A stretch of 64,000 nucleotides of DNA from Planifilum fulgidum (GCF_900113175.1 NZ_FOOK01000002.1:51983-115982), one strand, 5' to 3'; counted from the first letter of the stretch, positions 7,730 to 16,777 are shown. Numbers and translations: made by a program. The notes: generated by a model from the sequence alone, not told the origin.

Positions 7730-8398
7730 TCAGGCTTTCAAGGCGGGTTTGCTCCGCAGGATCCTGCCCGCGATGAGAACAAAAAGCGTCAGACCGACCG
7801 GAACCGCCCAGGCCGGGAGATGCAGGGGGAGAAGAACAAACCGGCGCACGATGTCGTCCTCGACGATCAGCTGTCCGGCCGCGTATCCCAGAATCGCCGC
7901 CCCCGCATACACCAGCCACGGCAGACGGTTCATCACCAGCACCACGAGCCGGCTTCCCCACATAATGATGGGAATGCTGAGTCCCAGCCCAAGGAGAAGC
8001 AGCACCAGGTTCCCGTGGGCCACCGCCGCCACGGAAACCACATTGTCCAGACTCATCACCACATCGGCGACGAGGATGGTCTTGACGGCCCCGCTCAAGC
8101 TGCGTCCCGCGGACACATGGGTTTTGCTTCCGTTCTGGGTGAGCAGCCTCAGGGCGATCCACAAAAGCAACACCGCTCCGAAGGTCATCAGGAGGGGGAT
8201 GTTCAAAAGCCACGCGGCGATGCCGGTCAAAGCCGCCCTGAGCAGCACGGCGGCCGCCGTCCCCAGGGCGATCGCCCGCCTCCTCTGGCGTTCGGGCAGA
8301 GTCCGGGCCGCCATGCCGATCACCACCGCATTGTCCCCGCTCAAAACGATGTCCAGAACGATGATATTGACCAGGCCGACCCAAAAGGTGGTATCCAT
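7730..8398 (-). CDS. TerC-family membrane protein (YjbE type, probable metal export)
   Basis: 222 aa with about seven hydrophobic helices. The two TerC signatures are present: SGDNAVVIG (about residues 20-28) and SLDNVVSVAAV (about 115-125), whose acidic residues sit in the membrane. Bacillus TerC relatives export manganese and metallate exoenzymes. The ATG at 8398 follows AGGAAAGGA at good spacing; an upstream in-frame start 42 bases earlier has no site. No yybP-ykoY riboswitch could be recognised in the 260 bases upstream. Confidence 0.85.
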   Translation of the reverse strand: MDTTFWVGLVNIIVLDIVLSGDNAVVIGMAARTLPERQRRRAIALGTAAAVLLRAALTGIAAWLLNIPLLMTFGAVLLLWIALRLLTQNGSKTHVSAGRSLSGAVKTILVADVVMSLDNVVSVAAVAHGNLVLLLLGLGLSIPIIMWGSRLVVLVMNRLPWLVYAGAAILGYAAGQLIVEDDIVRRFVLLPLHLPAWAVPVGLTLFVLIAGRILRSKPALKA

Positions 8399-8659
8399 CG
8401 AAACGTTCCTTTCCTGATTGTCGGTTCGGCCATGCGGCATCGCGGATCACGGATGTCTCCCCATCGGGAAAAACATCCGCGCCCACGCCCATCGGACAAA
8501 TCCTCTCCTCCTTCCCTCCGGCTGGTCTTCAGGCGTCCCGTCCCTTTAAGGCATAGGGAAAGCGGCGAAAACCTCGGAAGGAGGGGCCCCTTTCGCGGAC
8601 ACCGCGCGGGGACGAACCAAAAGGACCCCTCCTCCCGGCCGACGCCGGCTCACTTCCCG

Positions 8660-9856
8660 TCAAAAATAGGTGAACTCCTTTTCCTCCCCGGGAACGAGTT
8701 CAAGCACCTCCGTCCCCTCCACCGCCGCTTCCACCAGCCGGTCCACTTCCAACCGGGACTCGGTTTTCCGCGTCGTTTCCAGATCCGGACGGGTTTTGGG
8801 AGACCGGGGCAGGAAGACCGTGCAACAATCCTCGTAGGGAAGCACCGATGTTTCATAGGTGCCGATCTTCTTGGCCAGGGAAACGATCTCCTGTTTGTCC
8901 ATCCCGATCAGCGGACGAAGGACGGGAAGATTCACCACTTCATTGATCGCATTCATGCTCTCCAGAGTTTGGCTGGCCACCTGGCCCAGGCTCTCCCCGG
9001 TGACCAGGGCGAGGGCTCCCTCCCGCCGGGCCAACCGTTCGGCGATCCGGAACATCATGCGGCGCATCACGGTGATGGAATAGGACTCCAGGCACTTCTG
9101 GCGAATTTCCGTCTGAATTTCGGTAAAGGGAACGACGTGCAGCCGGATGCGCCCGGCAAATCGGGTGAGGATCCGGGCCAGATCGATCACTTTTTGCCGG
9201 GAGCGCTCGCTGGTGTAGGGATAACTGTGAAAGTGGACCGCCAAAAGCTCCGCTCCCCGTTTCAGGGACAGGTATCCGGCGACGGGACTGTCGATCCCCC
9301 CCGAAAGCAGAAGCATCACCTTGCCGCTGGATCCCACGGGAAGTCCGCCCGGCCCGGGCAAGTCGTCCCCGTACACATAGGTGTGCCCGCCCCGGACTTC
9401 GACGTGAACCGTCAGGTCCGGACGGTGAACATCCACGCGGAGACCCTTTACGTTCCGCAGAAGATGGGCGCCCACCTGGCGGTTGATCTCCGCGGAGGAA
9501 AGGGGGAAGGATTTGTCCGCACGCTTGGCCGCTACCTTAAACGTACGCGGAAAGGGATTCCGATATTCAACCAAGCGGACCGCGGCCTCCTTGATGGCCT
9601 CCAGGTCGGATTCCACCCGCTTCGCCGGGCTGAAACCCACCACGCCGAACACGTCGCCCAGCCCGCGCAGGACGGAAGCGCTGTGGGAGCGATCCGTCTC
9701 CACAAAAATGCGGCCGAAGCTCTTGACCACCTTCACATCGGGAATACTTGCCAGTTTCTGACGAATGTTCCGCACCAGCCGGTCTTCAAAGTCGGATCGG
9801 TTTTTCCCCTTCAGGGCCAATTCCCCGTACCGGACCAAAATCACTTCGGTATTCAT
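8660..9856 (-). CDS. thiI: tRNA 4-thiouridine synthase ThiI
   Basis: 398 aa: ferredoxin-like domain, THUMP domain (about 60-165) and a PP-loop ATPase domain with SGGIDSP at 185-191. The protein ends before where a rhodanese domain would begin, as in B. subtilis. ThiI adenylates U8 of tRNA and receives sulfur as persulfide. The cysteine desulfurase gene ends two bases upstream, so the two are co-translated, matching the thiI-nifZ pair of Bacillus. The start at 9856 (MNTEVILVRYGE) fits the family N-terminus. Confidence 0.95.
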   Translation of the reverse strand: MNTEVILVRYGELALKGKNRSDFEDRLVRNIRQKLASIPDVKVVKSFGRIFVETDRSHSASVLRGLGDVFGVVGFSPAKRVESDLEAIKEAAVRLVEYRNPFPRTFKVAAKRADKSFPLSSAEINRQVGAHLLRNVKGLRVDVHRPDLTVHVEVRGGHTYVYGDDLPGPGGLPVGSSGKVMLLLSGGIDSPVAGYLSLKRGAELLAVHFHSYPYTSERSRQKVIDLARILTRFAGRIRLHVVPFTEIQTEIRQKCLESYSITVMRRMMFRIAERLARREGALALVTGESLGQVASQTLESMNAINEVVNLPVLRPLIGMDKQEIVSLAKKIGTYETSVLPYEDCCTVFLPRSPKTRPDLETTRKTESRLEVDRLVEAAVEGTEVLELVPGEEKEFTYF

Positions 9857-9858
9857 CT

Positions 9859-11013
9859 TCACCCCCCCTTCATGACGCGCTGCAATTCGGGAATCACGCG
9901 GATCAGCGCCCGGGCGCACTGCTCGATATCGGATTCCTCGGTCTCATGGCTCATGCTGATCCGGATCGCCCCGATGGCGGTCCGATCATCCAGTCCCATC
10001 GCCGTGAGCACGCGGCTCGGCGTCTCCTTTTTGGAAGAGCAGGCCGATTTGCTGGAGACGAAAACATTTTCCCTCTCCAAAGCGTGCACGATCACTTCCG
10101 ATTTCAATCCCGGAAAAGCCAGACTGAGGATGTGCGGGGCTCCGCCCCCGGCGGAGGTGTCCCCGTTCACCACCACGTCGTCCAGGCGGGAGGTGACTTC
10201 CCGGATCAGCTCATTCTTCCACCTCTGCCACTTAAGGGCTTTCTCCCTCCTCTGGTGAGCCAAAACCGCCGCCTTGGCCAATCCGGCGATTCCCGGCACG
10301 TTTTCCGTCCCCGAACGAAGGCCGCCCTCCTGACCTCCCCCCGCCAGCAAGGGGGCGAGGCGCAGGCCCTCCCGGACATAGAGGACGCCCACGCCTTTCG
10401 GCCCGTGGAATTTGTGGCCGGAAAGAGAAAGCAGATCCACTCCCCACCGGGCCGGATTCAGCTCCACCTTCCCGAAGGCCTGGACGGCATCCACGTGGAA
10501 AATCACCTTGGGACGCGATTTCAAAATCCGCCCGATCTCCTCGACGGGCTGTATCGTTCCCACCTCGTTGTTGACGTGCATGACGGACACGAGCACCGTC
10601 TCGTCGGTCAGGGCCCTTTCCACATCCTTCACGCTCACCCGCCCCAACCGATCCACGGGAAGGTAGGTGACTCGCCAGCCCCTGTCTTCCAACTGGCGAA
10701 ACGCCTGATAAACCGAAGGATGCTCCACTTCCGTGGTGATCAGGTGACGGCCGCGGCTTTTAAACTGTTCGGCGACGCCCTTGATCGCCAGATTGTTCGA
10801 TTCCGTCCCGCCGGATGTGAACAGGATCTCCCGGGGACGGACGCCCAGGGTGCGGGCCACCGCTTCCCGGGCTTCCTCAACCAGCCGGTGGGCCTTGACG
10901 CCGATTCCGTGAAGGGATGACGGATTGCCGTACACCTTTTCCATCACATCCACCATCACCCGGATCACTTCCGGATCGGTGCGGGTGGTGGCGCTGTTAT
11001 CCAAGTAAGCCAT
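9859..11013 (-). CDS. nifZ: Cysteine desulfurase (NifZ/IscS-like partner of ThiI)
   Basis: 384 aa class V aminotransferase. PLP lysine K201 is in SLSGHKFHGPKG, the catalytic cysteine C325 is in KSACSSKKE, and HVNNEVG (146-152) and the RSGTEN loop (233-238) are present. It converts cysteine to alanine and a protein persulfide. Direct coupling to thiI implies sulfur delivery for tRNA 4-thiouridine. The extended CSSKKETPS active-site loop fits the IscS/NifZ type rather than SufS. The start at 11013 gives the usual MAYLDNSATT N-terminus. Confidence 0.93.
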   Translation of the reverse strand: MAYLDNSATTRTDPEVIRVMVDVMEKVYGNPSSLHGIGVKAHRLVEEAREAVARTLGVRPREILFTSGGTESNNLAIKGVAEQFKSRGRHLITTEVEHPSVYQAFRQLEDRGWRVTYLPVDRLGRVSVKDVERALTDETVLVSVMHVNNEVGTIQPVEEIGRILKSRPKVIFHVDAVQAFGKVELNPARWGVDLLSLSGHKFHGPKGVGVLYVREGLRLAPLLAGGGQEGGLRSGTENVPGIAGLAKAAVLAHQRREKALKWQRWKNELIREVTSRLDDVVVNGDTSAGGGAPHILSLAFPGLKSEVIVHALERENVFVSSKSACSSKKETPSRVLTAMGLDDRTAIGAIRISMSHETEESDIEQCARALIRVIPELQRVMKGG

Positions 11014-11164
11014 CGCCTCATGCACCCCCCTTTTCCGCCCTTTTGGAAGCGACGGCATTCTTCTTCGCCGTAACGACACCCATGATACCACAGGGAAGAA
11101 ACCAAAAAAAGGCGGCGGTCCGTAAGCGGAACGGAAAGGGGCGTCCCCTGCGAACCGCATGGAC

Positions 11165-12193
11165 CTATTTCTCTTTTTCCCTGCGCCGGCTGGATCCCCT
11201 CACGATCAATTCGGAGGGCAGGACAACCTCTTTTTTCAGCCTTTTCTTGTCCGGATTCTCCAACGCATCGATCAACAGGTCCATCGCTTCGACGCCCAGT
11301 TCGTAGGATAAAATGCGCACGCTGGTCAGCGGCGGATGGGTGTATACCATGAGCGGGGTGTCGTTGAATCCCACAATGCCCAGATCCTCCGGGACCCTCA
11401 GCCCGTACCGCTCGGCAAACCGCAGCGCCCCCAGCGCCAACAGATCGTCCGATGCCACCACGGCGTCGAAGGAAACCCCCCGCTCCTTCATCTGGCACAG
11501 CGCTTCGTACCCGTCCTGTTCGGAAAAATCGGCCACTCCGATCCGCTCCTCAACCAGCGGCAGCCCGCGTTCGAGCAACGCCTGTTTGTATCCGTTCATC
11601 CGGTCGATGGTCACCACCAGATCGGTTTCCCCGCTGAGGTAGGCGATCTCCCGGTAACCCTCCTCCAGCAGGTGCACGGTGGCGTTGTACCCGGCCTTCA
11701 CGTTGTCGTTGTTGACCGAAAGAACCGGCCTTTCCAGACAGCGGCCGATCACCACGAAGGGGGCCCCCTCCTCGGACAGGGCGGCGATCAGCGGATCCTT
11801 CACGCGGGAAGTGGAAAGAATCAGGCCGTCCACCCGCCTCTCCCGCACCAACTGCAGGCATTTGGACAACTCATCCTCCGGGTTGATGCTGATCGAAAGG
11901 AGGATGTTGTATCCCCTCGCCTGCGCCACCGTAGACATGCCCCGCATCACTTCGGAAAAAAAGGGATTGGAGAAGGCCTGATCCGCCCGCCGCGACAGGG
12001 CGAACCCGATGGTGTGGGTGTGGCTGCGGGCGAGGCTGCGGGCGATGGCGTTGGGAACGTAATTCAATTGTTCCATCGCTTTTCGCACCCGGTTTTTCGT
12101 CTCCAGGCTGATCCGGTTGCTCCCGGCGATCACCCGGGAGACCGTCGACGGGGACACTCCCGCCAACTTGGCGACATCTTTAATGGTGGCCAT
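11165..12193 (-). CDS. LacI-family transcriptional regulator (MalR-like)
   Basis: 342 aa: LacI helix-turn-helix at residues 4-23 (IKDVAKLAGVSPSTVSRV), YVPN hinge region, then a periplasmic-binding-protein-like effector domain with DDLLALGAL and GFNDTP. The nearest sugar operon is the maltodextrin cluster 4.7 kb away, whose promoter region holds GCAAACG-type half-sites. Control of that cluster is plausible but unproven. The region upstream of its own start contains GCAATCGATT, a possible autoregulatory site. An uninterrupted reading frame continues upstream across the selD/selA region, but the ATG at 12193 with the canonical N-terminus is clearly the start. Confidence 0.9.
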   Translation of the reverse strand: MATIKDVAKLAGVSPSTVSRVIAGSNRISLETKNRVRKAMEQLNYVPNAIARSLARSHTHTIGFALSRRADQAFSNPFFSEVMRGMSTVAQARGYNILLSISINPEDELSKCLQLVRERRVDGLILSTSRVKDPLIAALSEEGAPFVVIGRCLERPVLSVNNDNVKAGYNATVHLLEEGYREIAYLSGETDLVVTIDRMNGYKQALLERGLPLVEERIGVADFSEQDGYEALCQMKERGVSFDAVVASDDLLALGALRFAERYGLRVPEDLGIVGFNDTPLMVYTHPPLTSVRILSYELGVEAMDLLIDALENPDKKRLKKEVVLPSELIVRGSSRRREKEK

Positions 12194-12308
12194 GGGTTTC
12201 ACGTACTCCTTTTTCCCGGCCCGAAGCGCCTTCGGGCCATGTGCAATCGATTTCACCTTGAATCCCATTATAACACGGATCCCGGCGGCGCATCCGCGCC
12301 CGGCCTGT

Positions 12309-12337
12309 TTCATCGACCGGAACGGATCGGATATAAT
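12309..12337 (+). promoter_or_regulatory. Probable sigma-A promoter of selD
   Basis: TATAAT at 12332-12337 with a weak -35-like TTTCAT 17 bases upstream. It lies 40 bases before the selD start and after the divergent LacI gene. The -10 is perfect; the -35 is poor, so activation or weak expression is possible. Confidence 0.45.
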
Positions 12338-12376
12338 AGACGGGAGAATCCCTCCCGAGGGAGAGGAGGTGGCCCC

Positions 12377-13432
12377 ATGGACCGCGAAACGATTCGCCTG
12401 ACCCAGCTGTCCTCCAAAGCGGGGTGAGGGTGCAAACTGGGTCCGGAGGACCTTGCGCACGTACTCGGCCGCTTGCCCCGTGAAGAGGAAGAACGCGACG
12501 ACATCCTCGTCGGCCTGACGGAACCGGACGACGCGGGAGTGATCCGCCTCAGCGACGAATGCGCTCTGGTGCAAACGGTGGACTTTTTCACGCCCGTGGT
12601 GGATGATCCCTACGCCTTCGGTCAGATTGCCGCCGCCAACAGTTTGAGCGACATCTACGCCATGGGGGCGGAACCGCTGACGGTGCTCAACTTGGTGGCT
12701 TTCTCCGTGAACAAGCTGGATCCGTCCCTGCTCGTCGACATCCTGCGCGGCGCCGCCGACAAGGTGAAGGAGGCCGGAGCCGTCACCATCGGCGGTCACT
12801 CCATCGACGATCCGGAGCCCAAATTCGGCCTCGCAGTCACCGGCCAGGTCCACCCCGACCGCATCTGGCGGAAGGGAGGCGCCCGGCCCGGCGACCGGCT
12901 CATCCTGACCAAACCGGTGGGGGTCGGAATCCACACCACGGCCATCAAGCGGGGAGCCCTGCGGGATGAGGAAATCGAACGGGTCACCCGGGTCATGGCC
13001 GCCCTCAACCGGGATGCGGCACGGGTGATGCGTTCCTACGAAATCCACGCCTGCACCGACGTGACCGGCTTCGGACTTCTCGGACACGCCTATGAGATGA
13101 GCCGGGCCGGCCAGGTGGGATTGGAGATCGATGCCCGGGAAGTGCCCGTGCTGCCCCGGACCGACGAACTGGCCCGGGCCGGCATCGTTCCCGGGGGAAC
13201 GCGGGCCAATGCCCGATGGCTGGCCGATCGCCTCTCCTTCTCCGAAGACGTCGATGAAGTGATGCGCATCATCCTTTGTGACGCCGTCACTTCCGGCGGC
13301 CTGCTGGCGGCCGTGCCGGAGGCACAGGCCGTCCCCCTGCTGGAAGAACTGCACCGAAACGGAGTCGCGGAAGCGCGGATCATCGGCCGGGTGGTGTCCG
13401 ATCACCCGGCGCACATCCGGATCACCGGATGA
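12377..13432 (+). CDS. selD: Selenide, water dikinase SelD; a selenoprotein with UGA at codon 17
   Basis: 351 aa. ATG 12377 follows GAGAGGAGG. The frame reads SSKAG-UGA-GCKLGPEDL with the TGA at 12425-12427, exactly where SelD proteins carry catalytic Cys or Sec (residue 17 of the E. coli enzyme). It then continues open to 13432 through VGLTEPDDAGV, the DFFTPVVDDPYAFGQIAAANSLSDIYAMG core and GGHSIDDPEPKFGLAV. The enzyme makes selenophosphate from selenide and ATP for SelA. A GTGC...GCAC hairpin begins two bases after the UGA (separate entry). Starting after the UGA would lose the glycine-rich N-terminal loop. A terminator-like hairpin separates it from selA. Confidence 0.95.
12430..12460 (+). 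promoter_or_regulatory. bSECIS-like hairpin in selD
   Basis: GTGC (12430-12433) pairs with GCAC (12457-12460) and GGTCC (12440-12444) pairs with GGACC (12448-12452), leaving a GGA apical loop. The apical G is 17-18 bases after the UGA, within the usual bacterial SECIS spacing, and G in the loop is typical. It would be bound by the C-terminal domain of SelB while the UGA is in the ribosome. Confidence 0.7.
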
Positions 13433-13452
13433 CGATTCACCGCAACCTCGGG

Positions 13453-13489
13453 GCCGTCGGAACGCGCAAGCCGGCGGCTCCGCTTTTTT
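13453..13489 (+). terminator. Terminator between selD and selA
   Basis: GCCGTCGG (13453-13460) pairs with CCGGCGGC (13471-13478), one G-U pair, followed after five bases by TTTTTT. It may partly uncouple selA from selD. A perfect GCAACGTTGC palindrome (13500-13509) follows immediately, ahead of the selA ribosome-binding site. Confidence 0.6.
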
Positions 13490-13540
13490 CCCCTTACCTG
13501 CAACGTTGCTAAATATGAAAAAAGGACAGTGGGTGTGGCT

Positions 13541-15049
13541 ATGCCGACGAAAACACAACGGGAAGCACTGCGACGATTGCCTGCGGTCCATCTCCTCCTC
13601 GAACATCCTGCGCTTGGCCCTTACCTGGAGCGTTTTCCCCGCAAGTTGGTGGTGGACATCGCTAACGAAGTGCTGACGGACGAACGCCGTCGCATGCTGG
13701 ATACCGATCATCCCACCCCGCCGGATCCGGAAAGGATCGCGGCGCGCATCGCGGAATCCCTGGACGCACTGACCACCCCCCGCCTCCGTCCCGTCGTCAA
13801 CGGGAGCGGCATCGTCCTCCACACCAACCTGGGACGGGCCCGGCTGAGCCAGGCGGCGATGCGGGCGGTCAGCGAAACGGCCCTCTCCTATTCCAACCTG
13901 GAATACCGCCTGCACACCGGGCGACGCGGGTCCCGCCACGACCACGTCGAAACGGTGCTGCGGCGTCTGACCGGCGCAGAAGCCGCCCTGGTGGTCAACA
14001 ACAACGCGGCGGCGGTGCTGCTGGTCCTGCGCACCCTGGCCCGGGGCCGCGAAGTGATCGTCTCCCGGGGACAGATGGTGGAAATCGGCGGCTCCTTCCG
14101 GGTGTCCGAAATCATGCGGGAGAGCGGCGCACGGCTGGTGGAAGTGGGAACGACCAACAAAACCCGCCGGGAAGATTACGAGGCGGCCATCTCCGAGGAA
14201 ACGGCCCTGCTCATGAAGGTGCACACCAGCAACTTCAAGATCATCGGCTTCACCGAAAGCGTCTCCCGGGAAGAGTTGGTGGAAATCGCGCGCAAGCACG
14301 GCATCCCCTGCTACGAGGACCTGGGCAGCGGCGTTCTCTACGACCTGCGTGCCCGGGGAATCGGAGAAGAGCCCACGGTTCAGGAATGCCTCCGGGCGGG
14401 GGTGGACCTGGTCAGTTTCAGCGGGGACAAACTCCTCGGCGGTCCCCAGGCGGGGATCATCGTCGGCAAGAAAAGGTGGATCGACGCCTTGAAAAAGAAT
14501 CAGTTGCTCCGCGCCCTCCGCGTGGACAAAATGACCCTGGCCGCCCTGGAAGCCACCTTGCTCCATTACCTGAATCCGGAGGAAGCGGCCCGTGAGATCC
14601 CCGTCCTCCGGCAGATCTTGAAAAAGCCGGAGGAAATCCGCGCATCGGCGGAACGGCTGAAGAAGCGGCTGCAAAGGGACTTCGGGGAAGCGCTGCGGCT
14701 GGAGGTGATTCCCTCCGCGTCGGAGGTAGGGGGAGGGTCGCTGCCCGGAGTGGAGCTCCCCAGCTTCTGCCTGTCCATCTCCCATCCCCGCATGCCCGCA
14801 CACCGGCTGGAAGAGGGGCTTCGCCGGGGAAACCCCCCGGTGATCGGTCGAGTGGCCAAAAACCGCTTTCTTCTGGATTTGCGCACCGTGGAGGATGAAG
14901 AACACCTCCACATCGCCGCCGCCCTCCGCCAGGTCTTGGAAAGCGAGGGCGGCCACCTGCAGGGACATGAGAGGATGGAAGGGCCCGGCGGGCATCCATC
15001 CCCATCCGACCGCCCCCGGCGAAAAAATCGTGAGGAGGAACCTTTATGA
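13541..15049 (+). CDS. selA: L-seryl-tRNA(Sec) selenium transferase SelA
   Basis: 502 aa PLP enzyme. Family blocks include VVNGSGIVLHTNLGRA, the YSNLEYRLHTGRRGSRHDHV segment, VVNNNAAAVLL and the PLP lysine in SFSGDKLLGGPQAG (about residue 294). It converts Ser-tRNA(Sec) to Sec-tRNA(Sec) using selenophosphate. ATG 13541 gives MPTKTQREALRRLPAV; in-frame GTGs at 13529 and 13535 are also possible, and the AAAGGA at 13521-13526 is spaced best for 13535. The stop overlaps the start of the peroxidase gene (ATGA). Confidence 0.96.
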   Translation: MPTKTQREALRRLPAVHLLLEHPALGPYLERFPRKLVVDIANEVLTDERRRMLDTDHPTPPDPERIAARIAESLDALTTPRLRPVVNGSGIVLHTNLGRARLSQAAMRAVSETALSYSNLEYRLHTGRRGSRHDHVETVLRRLTGAEAALVVNNNAAAVLLVLRTLARGREVIVSRGQMVEIGGSFRVSEIMRESGARLVEVGTTNKTRREDYEAAISEETALLMKVHTSNFKIIGFTESVSREELVEIARKHGIPCYEDLGSGVLYDLRARGIGEEPTVQECLRAGVDLVSFSGDKLLGGPQAGIIVGKKRWIDALKKNQLLRALRVDKMTLAALEATLLHYLNPEEAAREIPVLRQILKKPEEIRASAERLKKRLQRDFGEALRLEVIPSASEVGGGSLPGVELPSFCLSISHPRMPAHRLEEGLRRGNPPVIGRVAKNRFLLDLRTVEDEEHLHIAAALRQVLESEGGHLQGHERMEGPGGHPSPSDRPRRKNREEEPL

Positions 15050-15528
15050 GCGTCTACCGCTTTTCCGCCCGGACCATCACCGGCGAGGAGAAATCCCTGT
15101 CCGATTACGAAGGGCGCGTCCTCTTGATCGTCAACACGGCGAGCCGCTGCGGATTCACGCCCCAATACCGGGAACTGCAGGAACTCTATGAAACATACCG
15201 GGACCGGGGACTGGAGATTCTGGCTTTCCCCTGCAACCAATTCGCCAACCAGGAGCCGGGATCGGAGGAGGAAATCCAAAAGTTCTGCGAAACCCAGTAC
15301 AACGTCACCTTTCCCCTCTTCAGCAAGGTGAAGGTGAAGGGGCCCGACGCCCATCCCCTGTTCAAATACCTGACGGAAAGCGCTCCGGGGATGCTCGGCA
15401 AGGAAATCAAATGGAACTTCACCAAATTCCTGGTGAACAGGCGCGGCGAAGTGGTCAAGCGGTACGCCCCGCAGACATCCCCCCGGCGGATCGCCAGGGA
15501 TATCGAAGAATGGCTGGAAAAACCGTAA
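15046..15528 (+). CDS. bsaA: Glutathione peroxidase family protein (BsaA-like, Cys form)
   Basis: 160 aa thioredoxin-fold peroxidase. The peroxidatic residue is Cys35 in NTASRCGFTPQY, where animal GPx has Sec. Gln and Trp of the catalytic tetrad are in FPCNQFANQEPG and KWNFTKFLV. Bacterial Cys forms usually use thioredoxin rather than glutathione. Its ATG overlaps the selA stop (ATGA), so it is translated together with selA, an unusual pairing for an enzyme that does not itself contain Sec. Confidence 0.93.
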   Translation: MSVYRFSARTITGEEKSLSDYEGRVLLIVNTASRCGFTPQYRELQELYETYRDRGLEILAFPCNQFANQEPGSEEEIQKFCETQYNVTFPLFSKVKVKGPDAHPLFKYLTESAPGMLGKEIKWNFTKFLVNRRGEVVKRYAPQTSPRRIARDIEEWLEKP

Positions 15529-15661
15529 CCCCCGTCCGCGGCGGCATGCCTCGACCGCCCAACCCCACCGCGGCCGAAGACCGGCCGTCCTACGACCATC
15601 GCAGGGGGCGATGCCCGCCCCCGACGAATGTTTCGGAATTTCTTCCCCGGGAGGTGTCTCT

Positions 15662-16639
15662 TTGATTCCGCCAAAATTGAAGCCGGGCGACGAAATCCGG
15701 ATCATCGCCCCGTCAAAAAGTCTGGGAATCATCGCGCAGGAAGTGCGGGAGATGGCCCTTCGGCGGTTGGAAGCGCTTGGTTTTAGGGTCACCATATCCA
15801 AACATGCGGAAGAGATGGACCGCTTTCGCTCCTCCTCCGCGGACGCCCGCCTGGAAGACCTGCACGAAGCCTTTGCCGATCCGAAGGTAAAGGGAATTTT
15901 GACCGCCATCGGCGGCTACAACTGCAATCAGCTTCTGAAAAAATTGGATTATGACCTGATCCGAAAAAATCCCAAGGTTTTTTGCGGTTACTCCGACATC
16001 ACCGCCCTGCAAAACGCCATTTACGCGAAGACGGGACTTTTGACCTACAGCGGTCCTCACTTTTCGAGTTTCGGAATGAAAAAGGGATTCGAATACACGA
16101 TGGACTATTTCCGAAAATGCCTGATGGAAAAAGAACCTTTCCCCGTCCGCCCCTCTCCCTCCTGGAGCGACGACCCCTGGTATCAGGATCAGGAAAATCG
16201 CCGCTTTATCCCCAACGACGGCTGGTTTGTCCTCTCCCCCGGCGAAGCGCGGGGAAAAGTGATCGGCGGCAATCTTTCCACCTTTGTCCTTCTCCACGGA
16301 ACGGAGTATCTGCCGGAGCTTGCGGACGCCATTCTGTTTCTGGAGGATGACGGGGAAGTGCACCCCGAACGGTTTGACCGGTATCTCCAATCCCTCCTTC
16401 ATCAACCCGGCTTCGACCGGGTGAAGGGCCTGGTCATCGGCCGGTTCCAGCGCGACAGCCGAATGAGCCGGGATGTGCTGACTTCGATCATCCGATCCAA
16501 ACCGGAGTTGACCGGTATCCCGGTGATCGCCGATCTCGATTTCGGCCATACCACCCCCATCTTCACGTTTCCCATCGGCGGACAAGCCCGGCTCGCGGCA
16601 AGGGAGAACGGGGCGGAACTGACCATCCTGGCGCATTGA
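15662..16639 (+). CDS. S66-family serine peptidase (LD-carboxypeptidase/MccF-like)
   Basis: 325 aa. The TTG start at 15662 is chosen because GGGAGG lies 8 bases upstream and the sequence then begins LIPPKLKPGDEIRIIAPS, the family N-terminus. The nucleophile Ser111 is in GYSDITAL, Glu is in FLEDDGE (about 227) and His is in DFGHTTP (about 298). S66 members trim murein tetrapeptides (LdcA) or hydrolyse peptidyl-nucleotide antibiotics (MccF). The inserted SWSDDPWYQDQENR region fits the MccF/YocD side. Cytoplasmic; no signal peptide. Confidence 0.88.
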   Translation: MIPPKLKPGDEIRIIAPSKSLGIIAQEVREMALRRLEALGFRVTISKHAEEMDRFRSSSADARLEDLHEAFADPKVKGILTAIGGYNCNQLLKKLDYDLIRKNPKVFCGYSDITALQNAIYAKTGLLTYSGPHFSSFGMKKGFEYTMDYFRKCLMEKEPFPVRPSPSWSDDPWYQDQENRRFIPNDGWFVLSPGEARGKVIGGNLSTFVLLHGTEYLPELADAILFLEDDGEVHPERFDRYLQSLLHQPGFDRVKGLVIGRFQRDSRMSRDVLTSIIRSKPELTGIPVIADLDFGHTTPIFTFPIGGQARLAARENGAELTILAH

Positions 16640-16777
16640 CGGATTTCCTCAGGCAGGGCATTGACAATGCGGCGGGAGGGACCGATTTTCCCGCCAGACC
16701 CTGCTGCATGACGCGGGCGGAACCCCGCGTCCCCGTCCTTTTTAGACGCACCAAGAAACCATCCCCATCCGATGCCG

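Noticed and set aside
8399-8659. Possible yybP-ykoY manganese riboswitch upstream of the TerC-type gene
   Set aside because: Expected by family, but the conserved aptamer strings could not be recognised. A strong hairpin near 8575-8640 fits the end of the thiI transcript instead.
7610-10258. Long plus-strand ORF (about 880 codons) over the TerC, ThiI and desulfurase genes
   Set aside because: It is a frame shadow of three well-supported minus-strand genes, with His/Gln/Arg/Pro-rich composition and no domain.
12194-14995. Open minus-strand frame of more than 900 codons continuous with the LacI-type gene
   Set aside because: It runs antisense to selD and selA and has no domain; it stays open because of high GC and third-position bias. 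The LacI-type protein clearly starts at 12193.
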